Origin: Candidatus Zhuqueibacterota bacterium 4484_87
GTDB taxonomy: Bacteria > Zhuqueibacterota > Zhuqueibacteria > Thermofontimicrobiales > Thermofontimicrobiaceae
Length of the DNA stretch: 12,417 nt
NCBI GenBank assembly: GCA_002085355.1
Contig: NATN01000038.1
Location: 1-12,417 of the forward strand
Direction of reading: 5' to 3'
Numbering within the stretch: position 1 is the stretch's first letter; each line of letters begins with the position of its first letter. Below are positions 1-7,360 of this stretch, piece after piece. A program made the position numbers and the translations under genes. The notes beneath the pieces are model-generated. The model ran no database searches and was not told the DNA's origin. It was given only the letters and a program-made list of their open reading frames with translations.

Positions 1-729
1 TGGTCTTACGCTGGCTTTCCCAATATTTTATACATGGCAGGCGAAATTAAAAATCCACGGCGGAATTTGCCGCGAGCATTAATCGGCTCTGCCATTGGAA
101 TTATGCTGGCTTACACGCTTATTGCTCTGGCTACTGGCGCTATTGTTCCCCATGCTGATCTTGTTGCAGTGCATGGCTCTTTTGCCAATCCGTTTCAATA
201 TTTACCGATATTTGCAAAATTTGCTGCTGCCTTTCTTGCCATTGCAGCATTTCTGTCCATGGTTGGCGCGACGAATGCCTGCATTATGGTGCAGCCAAGA
301 ATCGAGTATGCCATCGCCCGGGACGGATTGTTCTTTTCTGCCTTTGGTCATGTGCATGCGAAATATGAGACACCGGATTATTCGATCTTGTTGCAGTCCG
401 GACTGGCGATTTTGCTGTTATTCATCGGTAATATAGAAAGTTTGCTCGGATATTTCACGCTCTCGTACCTTCTACAAAACGCGCTTGTTTATGCTTCAAT
501 TTTCAAATTGAGAAAAAGACATGATTACCAACCAACTTACCGCGCGCCCGTCTGGTGGCTGATGACAGTATTAGCCATCGTGATCCAGCTTTACTTGGCA
601 TACGGGACTTTCATCGCTTATCCGGCAGGAGGCGTCATTTCTGCCATTGTTATCATCGGAAGCGGCTTGCCGATCTATTTTTACTTTTCCAGGAAACAGA
701 GAAAAGACAGGCAACATTCTTCCCCTTAA
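1..729 (+). CDS. APC-family amino-acid permease, C-terminal part (5' truncated)
   Basis: The reading frame is open from base 1, so this is the last 242 residues of a longer inner-membrane transporter; the ATG at 34 is internal. The opening residues WSYAGFPNILYMAGEIKNP, followed by an RRNLPRAL stretch, are a strong match to the region around TM6 of APC-superfamily exchangers, LAT/SteT-like, where a Trp/Tyr-rich helix runs into the conserved GEIKNPxRxxPRA loop. About six hydrophobic segments follow, consistent with TM7-TM12, then a basic tail ending at a TAA. The substrate cannot be read from this part; the related LAT-type families move neutral or cationic amino acids by exchange or proton symport. 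The stop lies 28 nt before the next gene's start, so co-transcription is possible, but there is no functional link. Confidence 0.9.
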   Translation, partial: WSYAGFPNILYMAGEIKNPRRNLPRALIGSAIGIMLAYTLIALATGAIVPHADLVAVHGSFANPFQYLPIFAKFAAAFLAIAAFLSMVGATNACIMVQPRIEYAIARDGLFFSAFGHVHAKYETPDYSILLQSGLAILLLFIGNIESLLGYFTLSYLLQNALVYASIFKLRKRHDYQPTYRAPVWWLMTVLAIVIQLYLAYGTFIAYPAGGVISAIVIIGSGLPIYFYFSRKQRKDRQHSSP

Positions 730-757
730 TTTCGTCAAAACTAAAAAAGGTTTTACA

Positions 758-1723
758 ATGAAAAAAAGTCTCTTTTTTGTTATTGCTGTTTTTATTTTTG
801 GGCTGATTTTATCTTCATGTGAAAAAAATCCGGCAGCGCCGGTAATCATTCCCGACGAAGAAGTTCACAAAATTCCATACGAGCGATTGTCCGGACAAAT
901 TGCTTTCCGCCGCATTGTTAAAGATTTGCCGGATGAATATTACATCATCATCATTGACGGCGATGAACATTCGTTGACAAATAAAGCGTTGTTTTATCCT
1001 TATATTCCGGCAAATTTGCAGTTTTCTCCTGATGGTGAACAAATTTTATTTTCTTATTACTCCTACCGTTATCCGACGCTCTCTTACCAATGGCAATTGT
1101 ACGTGATGGACCTCAGCAGTGTCGTTATGCAAAATATGTCGCCTTCTTATTTTGATGACAGCTTTGGCAGTTGGTCTCCAGATGGTCAGAAAGTCGTATT
1201 TTGGTCAAATCGCAATTTTCAGTCTGGACTATGGTTGCAGGACGTCGGCGCTGATACGGCAGAATTTCTATTTCCTGTAAATGTGCTTGCCCGTACGCGA
1301 TCTGCGTGGTCGCCAGACGGGCAGCGATTAGTTTTTTCTGACATGGATTCGTCAGGGCGCGCGGTTATTTTTAGTTATGATTTTGCAAGTCTGGAAACAA
1401 AAACCTTGTTCGTTTCCGATGAAGATAGCAATCGGGTGGCGTTCAAGCATCTCGTTTTGGCGCAGGACGGGGAGAGACTGGCATTGGTAAAGGCCCAGGC
1501 AACGGGCATTGACGAGATCTGGATATTCAATTTGATCGATCAATCAAAAAAACAGCTCACAATGGGCAATGCGGACTGGCATCCGTGCTGGTCGCCGGGC
1601 GGCAATCAGATTTTGTTTTCCCGCGGCCACAATTTGTACATCATTAACGACGACGGAACGGAATTGGAACAGGTGACATTCGGGGAAAATAACTTTGACG
1701 AATACCCAACCTGGATCCAATAG
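758..1723 (+). CDS. TolB/PD40-like beta-propeller lipoprotein
   Basis: This 321-residue protein starts with a lipoprotein signal peptide: two lysines, a hydrophobic core and the lipobox LSS-C with Cys21. It should therefore be lipid-anchored in the envelope. The body has repeated WD40-like PD40 blades of the TolB/DPP-IV type. Clear copies are FSPDGEQILFS (residues 89-99), WSPDGQKVVFWS (139-150), WSPDGQRLVFSD (184-195), LAQDGERLALVK (234-245, degenerate) and WSPGGNQILFSRG (278-290). The final blade has the LYIINDDGTELEQVT pattern typical of TolB-type propellers. I chose the ATG at 758 because it gives an intact signal peptide and has an AAGG seven nt upstream; the same frame is open further upstream, from 647, inside the permease gene. 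It is shorter than TolB and lacks an obvious TolB N-terminal domain, so it is unlikely to be TolB itself. Its partner or ligand is unknown. Confidence 0.85.
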   Translation: MKKSLFFVIAVFIFGLILSSCEKNPAAPVIIPDEEVHKIPYERLSGQIAFRRIVKDLPDEYYIIIIDGDEHSLTNKALFYPYIPANLQFSPDGEQILFSYYSYRYPTLSYQWQLYVMDLSSVVMQNMSPSYFDDSFGSWSPDGQKVVFWSNRNFQSGLWLQDVGADTAEFLFPVNVLARTRSAWSPDGQRLVFSDMDSSGRAVIFSYDFASLETKTLFVSDEDSNRVAFKHLVLAQDGERLALVKAQATGIDEIWIFNLIDQSKKQLTMGNADWHPCWSPGGNQILFSRGHNLYIINDDGTELEQVTFGENNFDEYPTWIQ

Positions 1724-1817
1724 CGCGAAAAAGTTGTGCTGATAACGGAATTTTCAGATTATTTTGGACAGAGGTGTTTTTTTGTGTATTAGATGCGTTC
1801 GGAAATTGTTGAAAAAA

Positions 1818-2810
1818 TCACTTCGCCAGATCGAGAAGCCTTTGAATTTGTTCATTCGTTCCCAGTGCGTACAAAATGAGCCCATCGTGCAAGAGCAGAT
1901 CTCCCGGCGGATTAATCATGATTTTTTCGTCGGTGTCCAGATAGCCAATGATAGTCGCACCGCCGGTTTCGCCCTTGATATTCGACTCTCGCAGACGTTT
2001 ATTAATTAAAGCGCTCGTTTTTTCAATTCTTACTTCTTCTATTTTAAGCTCAAATTCTTCGCTCTGCGTCATTACGTCCAAAAAATCTACGATACCGGGT
2101 TTAATGAATAAGTTTGCCATCCTTTTCCCGGCAATGGCATAAGGTGAGATTACTTTATCAGCTCCGGCGCGCATTAGCTTTCGCGAGCTCAAATCATCAA
2201 TCGCCCGCGAGACGATGCGCAGTTTTGGATTCATACCGCGAGCGGTGAGCGTGACGTAAACGTTATCCGCATCATTGGGAAGCGTCGTCACCAATCCGGC
2301 GGCGCGGTGAACTCCGGCTTGCTCCAGAATCTCATCATCAGTGGCGTCTCCTTCCAGAACGAGAAAGCCGTTTGTTTTGAGTTCTTCTGCTAAATCGGTA
2401 TTTATTTCGACGATCACAAACGGGCTTTTGGATTTGACAAATTCATTGATAATCACCACGCCAGTTCTTCCATAGCCGCAAACGATAATATGGTTGTTCA
2501 ATTGGTTAATTCTTTTTTGCATTTTCCGACTCCGAAAAACATTTCTGATATGTCCTTCTATAATGAACGCTGACAGATTAGCCAGCGCATATCCGCCAAC
2601 ACCAATACCAAAGACGATGAGCCAAATGGTGAAAATTTTGCCTGAATAAGATAATGGCATTACTTCATGAAATCCTACGGTTCCGATGGTAATGACCGTC
2701 ATATACAGAGAATCAAAGAAGCGCCATTTCTCAATTAGCACATAGCCAAACGTACCGGTGCAAATGATAATAAAAAGAAGCAATAATGAGATTAGTAATC
2801 GTTTATACAT
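1818..2810 (-). CDS. Two-TM potassium channel with RCK (TrkA-N/TrkA-C) domains
   Basis: This 330-residue inner-membrane channel starts with TM1 (about residues 4-25), a pore helix and filter (34-50), then TM2 (about 57-83). A cytoplasmic RCK module follows: a Rossmann nucleotide-binding fold with CGYGRTG (111-117), an acidic strand end VIVEIN (132-137) and GDATDDEIL (154-162), then a TrkA-C domain (about 250-325). This is the MthK/Kch-type architecture, where ligand binding to the RCK ring gates K+ flow. The filter reads TVGF followed by HEV, so the final Gly of the canonical TVGYG signature is His. I prefer the ATG at 2810; a TTG at 2819 in the same frame adds three residues, and neither start has a good ribosome site. 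It is convergent with the propeller gene; 94 nt separate the two stops and hold no clear GC-rich terminator. It lies downstream of the M48 gene on the same strand, 157 nt away, probably as a separate unit. Confidence 0.9.
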   Translation of the reverse strand: MYKRLLISLLLLFIIICTGTFGYVLIEKWRFFDSLYMTVITIGTVGFHEVMPLSYSGKIFTIWLIVFGIGVGGYALANLSAFIIEGHIRNVFRSRKMQKRINQLNNHIIVCGYGRTGVVIINEFVKSKSPFVIVEINTDLAEELKTNGFLVLEGDATDDEILEQAGVHRAAGLVTTLPNDADNVYVTLTARGMNPKLRIVSRAIDDLSSRKLMRAGADKVISPYAIAGKRMANLFIKPGIVDFLDVMTQSEEFELKIEEVRIEKTSALINKRLRESNIKGETGGATIIGYLDTDEKIMINPPGDLLLHDGLILYALGTNEQIQRLLDLAK

Positions 2811-2967
2811 AGTTAGCAATGAAGTTGTTGTTCGTGGTTAAAATAGGCTCGATTAGCCATAAATATTTTTCTTATTCCTCAGGGCTGTTTTTTGGCAACT
2901 GGCCCGGCGTTTCATTCTTATTTATATTTTTTACTTTTCAGCTTCAATAATGTTCGTTTTAGCCCAC

Positions 2968-4215
2968 TCAGTTAGTGAATAATTTTGGTACGAATTTTTC
3001 TTGAATTATTTTACCAATTTGCTGCGCGATTTCCTTTTCTTCAAAGTTGAATAATTCTTTTCCGACTTTGTACAAAAATTCTATCTCTTCCGGGTTAATC
3101 TGCCGGTCGCGTACGGCAATAGAAATCATGTAGCCGAACATAGTGAAACGTTCGGCAGGATTTATTTTTAAAATTGCATTTGCCGAACCCCAAAAATATT
3201 CTTCAATTTTTTCGCTTTTGATAATCTCGTGCAAAAAGCTTTTGGGAAATACTTCAAAATTACTGAGCGCATCAACGATAAATTCAATTTCTTCGTCTGT
3301 CACATTTTTATCTGCGAGGGCGATCATAAATCCAGCGGAGGCGATAAAATTTGCGCGATGAAATTCGATTTCCGAAGTTTTCAAGGAAACTAAATATTTC
3401 ACTAATTCCATTATTTTGTCTGTCAGCTCTTTATCCTCTTCCAATGGTTTATTTTGTTGAATAAGACGAAATAATTTTGATTGGCTAAAATGATGCAAAG
3501 CCTTCACCCGCACAGGATGCACTGGGTGTGTGCTTAAGTTTGTTTGCGGAGATTCGGCAAATTTATGAATTTCTCCGTCAATCATTTCCATGTAAGCTTC
3601 CGGATTAATCATCGCTGCATCCAGGCTCAAGCCGGAAGATAATTTGAAGAAATTGGTAATGCATTTGTCGAAATTTGGCGACGCGATATAGCCGTAGCGG
3701 TCGGCGGCAATTTCCGACAGTTGCTGCCAAATGGTCAACTTGTTGCGGAAGATTAGGGGAATGTGGTTCGGCTCAGGGAAAACAAATTGAACGATGCGGT
3801 TGAATTCTGCATTTTTGCTGATCAGATGTCCGATTTCATGGCCGATGATAAATTTCAGCTCCTCCTCATCGAATTTCTCGATTAATCCGGAATTGAAAAC
3901 AAGCAAATGCGATTCATCGTCCTCAAATTTGGGAATTGCCGCAGCGTTGATGTCAGGAGAATTAGTCACGTAAAAATCCAATGGTTCGTTAAAATCAAGG
4001 GCGCTTTTTACTTCCTCGCACATTTGATGTAGTTTGGGCAACAGTTCCCGCGTAATTTTAAAACTGTGCCCTTGATGAATAGAGCGAAAATAATTTTGCT
4101 CCTGATCGATTTTTCCCTGGCGCATGATTTCCCGTACAACATCAGCTTCGAGAAGCTCGGACAATTCCGCTTTTATGTTTTTTTCAAGTTGCAAATTAAT
4201 AAATTGGTAGTCCAT
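2968..4215 (-). CDS. M48-type metalloprotease with TerB-like C-terminal domain
   Basis: This 415-residue protein has no signal peptide or membrane helix, so it is probably cytoplasmic. The zinc motif HEIGH is at 126-130 with catalytic Glu127. The third ligand is probably Glu168 in SEIAADRYG, the ExxxD pattern of M48 peptidases, and THPVHPVR (229-236) matches the conserved HP..R segment near the end of M48 domains. After a linker, residues about 285-410 form an all-helical region with two acidic repeats, DKNVTDEEIEFI (302-313) and DRQINPEEIEFL (370-381). This resembles the TerB/DjlA-N fold, which often senses metal ions or mediates protein contacts. The start has a strong AGAGGAA six nt upstream (4222-4228). 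Membrane M48 enzymes such as HtpX have TM helices; this soluble form is closer to the HExxH proteins that carry accessory domains. The substrate is unknown. Confidence 0.85.
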   Translation of the reverse strand: MDYQFINLQLEKNIKAELSELLEADVVREIMRQGKIDQEQNYFRSIHQGHSFKITRELLPKLHQMCEEVKSALDFNEPLDFYVTNSPDINAAAIPKFEDDESHLLVFNSGLIEKFDEEELKFIIGHEIGHLISKNAEFNRIVQFVFPEPNHIPLIFRNKLTIWQQLSEIAADRYGYIASPNFDKCITNFFKLSSGLSLDAAMINPEAYMEMIDGEIHKFAESPQTNLSTHPVHPVRVKALHHFSQSKLFRLIQQNKPLEEDKELTDKIMELVKYLVSLKTSEIEFHRANFIASAGFMIALADKNVTDEEIEFIVDALSNFEVFPKSFLHEIIKSEKIEEYFWGSANAILKINPAERFTMFGYMISIAVRDRQINPEEIEFLYKVGKELFNFEEKEIAQQIGKIIQEKFVPKLFTN

Positions 4216-4242
4216 AAGTGATTCCTCTTTTTAAATGAGTTG

Positions 4243-4257
4243 CGTTTATTTTAAACG
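4243..4257. promoter_or_regulatory. Dyad upstream of the M48 gene, possible operator
   Basis: A perfect 6+3+6 inverted repeat, CGTTTA-TTT-TAAACG, lies 28-42 nt upstream of the M48 start codon and just outside its ribosome site. The position suits an operator or a 5' UTR hairpin. Only one copy is visible and no regulator is encoded nearby, so the role is speculative. Confidence 0.2.
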
Positions 4258-4357
4258 GGATATTTTTCATTCGGAATTTACAGCGTGCTTTTGTTCAGAT
4301 ATTACCACTCCCAAAAATGCTTTTTGATCGGAAAAAATTGTTAATTGAAAATTTATT

Positions 4358-4386
4358 TTGACATTTATCTTTTTTTTTCTTATTTT
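4358..4386 (+). promoter_or_regulatory. Sigma-70-like promoter for the 4431 lipoprotein
   Basis: A consensus -35 TTGACA (4358-4363) is followed after exactly 17 nt by TATTTT (4381-4386). Transcription would begin near 4393, giving a leader of about 38 nt that contains the AGGGGA ribosome site (4419-4424). The spacer is very T-rich. Position and spacing make this the best promoter on the + strand of the window. Confidence 0.6.
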
Positions 4387-4430
4387 TACCTGCATTTAAG
4401 AAATGATTCATTCATGACAGGGGAAAATAG

Positions 4431-4940
4431 ATGATGCGAATACGGATGACGTTTTTCTTTTTGTTGTTTCTCACGTTACTAATTTTTTCTCAGTGCTCTA
4501 AAAAAGATGATTTATCGCAATTCCAGAAATTCAATCAGCAATTTCTCGCCACACAAATTCCCGAGGTACCGGACCCCAGATTGCTCACCAAAGAAGATTT
4601 GCCCGCTGAACAGCAGAAATATTTTGATGAAAATGGCGGAACGTTGCAAATGCTGCTCGATATTAATCAGAATGGTGTGCCCGAATATCTCATTTGCGGC
4701 GTATCAAAGTCCTTGTTGGAAAAACATGAACATCGGGCATATTTTTTTGCCATTTTTGAGCAAACGGAAAACGGCATCGAGCGCAAATTCCTCCAGCGGC
4801 TCAATGCACCTCCGGTGAATTTGAAAGCTTCCGGTCGCGACAAACATTCCGGAGTGCTGCTGATTTTTGCTTTTTCCAGCAACTTTGCCGCTGAAATTTA
4901 TTACGAAGGTGACGAGTATAAATTGGAACGTTGGTTCTGA
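4431..4940 (+). CDS. Small putative lipoprotein of unknown function
   Basis: A 169-residue protein I do not recognise. The N-terminus is MMRIRM followed by a strong hydrophobic run and then SQC-SKKDD, which looks like a lipoprotein signal with Cys22 lipidated and a charged linker. The residue before Cys is Gln, not the usual Gly, Ala or Ser, so processing is less certain; it could be an uncleaved anchor. Residues 77-85, DINQNGVPE, resemble the Asp/Asn-rich loop of FG-GAP/VCBS or EF-hand-like repeats in which one strand follows the loop; only one copy is seen. The remainder looks beta-rich, ending in YYEGDEYKLERWF. It has its own promoter and a good ribosome site (AGGGGA, six nt before the ATG at 4431). 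It is divergent from the M48 gene and convergent with the M28 gene, and nothing in the context suggests a role. Confidence 0.75.
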   Translation: MMRIRMTFFFLLFLTLLIFSQCSKKDDLSQFQKFNQQFLATQIPEVPDPRLLTKEDLPAEQQKYFDENGGTLQMLLDINQNGVPEYLICGVSKSLLEKHEHRAYFFAIFEQTENGIERKFLQRLNAPPVNLKASGRDKHSGVLLIFAFSSNFAAEIYYEGDEYKLERWF

Positions 4941-4945
4941 TTCGA

Positions 4946-4980
4946 TTCGCCGGGCAAAACATGCTGTCTTGTCCGGCGAA
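4946..4980. terminator. Hairpin between convergent genes, possible bidirectional terminator
   Basis: A 12-bp stem has arms TTCGCCGGGCAA (4946-4957) and TTGTCCGGCGAA (4969-4980) around an 11-nt loop; the only non-Watson-Crick pair is one G-U wobble. It begins five nt after the lipoprotein stop and ends 16 nt before the M28 stop codon on the other strand, where a shared terminator is expected. Neither side has a proper U-tract, so it may instead protect 3' ends or act with Rho. Confidence 0.5.
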
Positions 4981-4996
4981 CATCATTTTGAAAAGA

Positions 4997-6568
4997 TTAT
5001 TGTTCCACAAATTTGGGGCGTTGCGGCATATTTGCCACCTGCCAGGCAACGCCGAACGCTGCCTTGATTACCTGCGCCATGTGTTCGGTGGTGATTTTTT
5101 CTGCTGTGTCTGTTGGTTTATGGTAGTCTTTGTGGAAACCGGTAAAAAAGAAAAGATTGGGAATATTTTTTCGGCCGAAAGACATGTGGTCGCTTCCGCC
5201 TGACAATTTTTTGCTCTCCACAAACCGATGCGGCAGTTTAATTTCTTCATTCACTTCCAAAAATATCTTCTTGAGATCAGGGGACTGGTCGCCGCCGTAA
5301 ATTTCCACCTTGCTGGTATCGTTTCTGCCAATCATGTCGAGATTGATCATAGCGATGGTGTTTTCCAGCGGGAAAAGAGGGTCGGTACCGGTGTAATATC
5401 TTGAACCGAACAATCCCTTTTCTTCCCCGGCAAAGGTAATAAAAAGAATGGATCGTGCCGGCTGTTTGTGACATTGGGAAAAAGCTTTGGCTAATGTCAT
5501 TACTCCGACAGTACCGGAAGCGTTATCGTCGGCGCCGTTGTAAATTACCGAATCCCCCCGAGCGCCTAAATGATCGTAATGCCCGCCAATGACGACAATT
5601 TCATTTTTCAGTTTCGGGCCTGATCCTTCTAATAAACCGACGACATTTTGCGTCCAGAATTTTTCGGAATTCAATTTGACAGAGATGCTTGCAGAGACAT
5701 TTTTTATTGCAAAAGATTGTGGTTGTAAGTTTTCATTGATGGCTGCGTAAACTTGTTTCATCGTTCTGCCGGAGGGACGAAAAATTTCTTCTGCCAAATT
5801 TCTGCCGATTTGCACGGCAATCAATTTGTTCTCCTCTTTTTCTCCCAGTGTGAGCGGAACAGCATTTTTCAAGCGCCTGCGTAAAAGCGAAGGCCAGGGA
5901 TTGGGAGGCCTGTGAAATTGATGGCGCGGATTGGTTACGTAAATGAATCCCACAGCGCCATGGTCCAGTGCGTTCATCACTTTGTTAATGAGTTTGCTAT
6001 GGTCAGTGCGCTTGATGCCGTCGAAAACGCTGCTGGAATCCTTTTCCTGCGGCTCGCCGGTAAAGGCAAGAACAATTTTCCCTTTAACGTCCACATTTTC
6101 GTAATCATCGTAATTGAATTCCGGCGCAGTGATGCTGTAACCGACAAAAACGACAGGCGCGGTAATCTCGCGGTTTGCAGAAAGATGTAGCGGGACAAAA
6201 TCCTTTTTGAGTGCAAAAGGATGCGCTTCTCCGTTGACGGTCAGGACAAATTTCTGGCTCGTTTTATCAGCCAATTTCATTTTGAGCAGCGGCACTTTCT
6301 GGAAATATCCACCGGCTTTTTCCACCGGTTTTAATCCGCAATATTGAAAATAGCGTGCAATGTAAGCAGCAGCAGTGTCCAGACCTGGACTTGGCGTGTT
6401 ACGTCCCTGCAGTTTATCCGAAGCCAAATATGCTACGTGGGTGTACAATGAATCTGCTGTTATCGCCTGTAACCCTTCTGCCGGAGTGATCTTTTGCGCA
6501 AATGCGGTCGCAAAAAAAGAAAGAATGAAAATAACCAGCACATTGAAAAATGATCGCATTCTTGTCAT
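4997..6568 (-). CDS. Secreted M28-family metallopeptidase (PA domain)
   Basis: This 523-residue exported zinc aminopeptidase has a Sec signal peptide at residues 1-24 ending AFA-Q. A protease-associated (PA) domain lies around 135-300, recognisable from APVVFVGYSITAPEFNYDD and VKGKIVLAF. The M28 catalytic domain follows with its expected residues: GGHYDHLG (zinc His330, Asp332), NGADDNASG (bridging Asp347), FAGEEKGLFGS (catalytic Glu382, zinc Glu383), NLDMIGR (Asp411) and DYHKPTDT (His483). All key residues are present, so it should be active in the periplasm or outside the cell, releasing N-terminal amino acids from peptides; some relatives are carboxypeptidases or dipeptidases. The start is fixed by GGAGAAA (6574-6580), five nt upstream of the ATG. 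It is monocistronic: a 249-nt gap separates it from the HAD gene upstream. An amino-acid permease sits elsewhere in the window, but linkage is not shown. Confidence 0.95.
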   Translation of the reverse strand: MTRMRSFFNVLVIFILSFFATAFAQKITPAEGLQAITADSLYTHVAYLASDKLQGRNTPSPGLDTAAAYIARYFQYCGLKPVEKAGGYFQKVPLLKMKLADKTSQKFVLTVNGEAHPFALKKDFVPLHLSANREITAPVVFVGYSITAPEFNYDDYENVDVKGKIVLAFTGEPQEKDSSSVFDGIKRTDHSKLINKVMNALDHGAVGFIYVTNPRHQFHRPPNPWPSLLRRRLKNAVPLTLGEKEENKLIAVQIGRNLAEEIFRPSGRTMKQVYAAINENLQPQSFAIKNVSASISVKLNSEKFWTQNVVGLLEGSGPKLKNEIVVIGGHYDHLGARGDSVIYNGADDNASGTVGVMTLAKAFSQCHKQPARSILFITFAGEEKGLFGSRYYTGTDPLFPLENTIAMINLDMIGRNDTSKVEIYGGDQSPDLKKIFLEVNEEIKLPHRFVESKKLSGGSDHMSFGRKNIPNLFFFTGFHKDYHKPTDTAEKITTEHMAQVIKAAFGVAWQVANMPQRPKFVEQ

Positions 6569-6613
6569 GGTAATTTCTCCGTAAAGTTGTCATCCTAAGT
6601 GAATTTTTTAATC

Positions 6614-6619
6614 ATTATA
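6614..6619 (-). promoter_or_regulatory. Candidate -10 element for the M28 gene
   Basis: On the minus strand TATAAT lies about 45 nt upstream of the M28 start codon, giving a plausible leader of about 39 nt. No good -35 is found at 16-18 nt; the nearest TTGTAA is 21 nt away. Support is therefore the -10 hexamer and its position only. Confidence 0.3.
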
Positions 6620-6797
6620 GACGGAAGGGTGAGCGAAAAGTTACAAGAATCAAATCTGCTTACAAATCACAGATAACAAAAAGGAACCTATCTCACATTT
6701 TCAAAACCCGAAGCACAAGAAAATTCGAGAGTCAAAGTTTTGGTCATTATTTTGGAGAATTTAACCGTTTTCCGGATATTGGGAAATTAAAATTTTT

Positions 6798-6813
6798 GGC
6801 AAAATTTTTTGCC
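6798..6813 (-). terminator. Hairpin just after the HAD gene, possible terminator
   Basis: The self-complementary GGCAAAATTTTTTGCC (plus-strand reading) starts five nt after the HAD stop codon. On the minus strand it is followed by an A/T-rich tract with several short U runs rather than one long run. The location supports termination of the PBP4-HAD unit, but the loop is tight and the U-tract is weak. Confidence 0.35.
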
Positions 6814-6817
6814 CAGA

Positions 6818-7360
6818 TCACATAAATTTTTCCATCAATATTTCCGGAATCTGCAACAGCGAATCTATTTCAAAATCATGGTACGGATATTTTGTGTCGA
6901 TTGTTTTTCCGTTTTGATTGAACCATATTGTCCATAGTCCCGCCTGTTTCGCGCCAATAATGTCTTTTTGGTAGTCGTCACCGATCATGATTGCGTGCTC
7001 GGCTTCGACGCCCAATTTTTTCAACGCATTGTGATAAAATTGCGGTGCCGGCTTTCGGGCAATGAGCTCTTGCGGCGTAAAAATATGAGAAAAGTAATCA
7101 GCAACGCCCATACGCATCAATGCTTTTTTTACCTGTTCGTTATCCGAATCATCGGCATTGCTCAAAAGAGCCAGCGAATATTTTTTCTGCAGTTGCGGTA
7201 AAATTTGATCTGCGCCGTGAATGAGTTCCAGTTTGGTCCAGTTCGCCATGGGGCCGAACTGATCGGAGAAAACGGGCATGATAGTATTCCCCCAATCAAA
7301 CAGTAGAGCGGAAATAGGAAATTTCAGCTTTTTTAGTTCTTTTTCAATATTCATAGTCAT
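6818..7360 (-). CDS. Compact HAD-superfamily hydrolase
   Basis: This 180-residue cytoplasmic protein carries the four HAD motifs. Motif I is LLFDWGNTI (nucleophile Asp22), motif II LLSN (Ser67), motif III ARKPAPQFY (Lys103) and motif IV MIGDDYQKDIIGAKQAG (Asp128, Asp129, Asp133). Motif I is DWGNT, not DxDGT: the second Asp, the usual acid/base, is Gly. Only about 45 residues separate motifs I and II, so there is little room for a C1 cap, which suggests an open site for a large substrate or weak phosphatase activity. The ATG at 7360 shares a base with the TAA of the upstream PBP4 gene (TAATG), pointing to translational coupling; a second ATG at 7354 is possible. The frame is open further upstream to 7699, but that part is out-of-frame PBP4 sequence. 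The substrate is unknown. Confidence 0.88.
   Translation of the reverse strand: MTMNIEKELKKLKFPISALLFDWGNTIMPVFSDQFGPMANWTKLELIHGADQILPQLQKKYSLALLSNADDSDNEQVKKALMRMGVADYFSHIFTPQELIARKPAPQFYHNALKKLGVEAEHAIMIGDDYQKDIIGAKQAGLWTIWFNQNGKTIDTKYPYHDFEIDSLLQIPEILMEKFM

Noticed and set aside
647..757. Upstream start for the beta-propeller lipoprotein
   Set aside because: It would place residues before the signal peptide and overlap the permease; ATG 758 gives a complete lipoprotein signal and has a ribosome site.
1724..1817. Terminator between the convergent propeller and channel genes
   Set aside because: A T run exists near 1776-1782, but I find no stable GC-rich stem before it on either strand.
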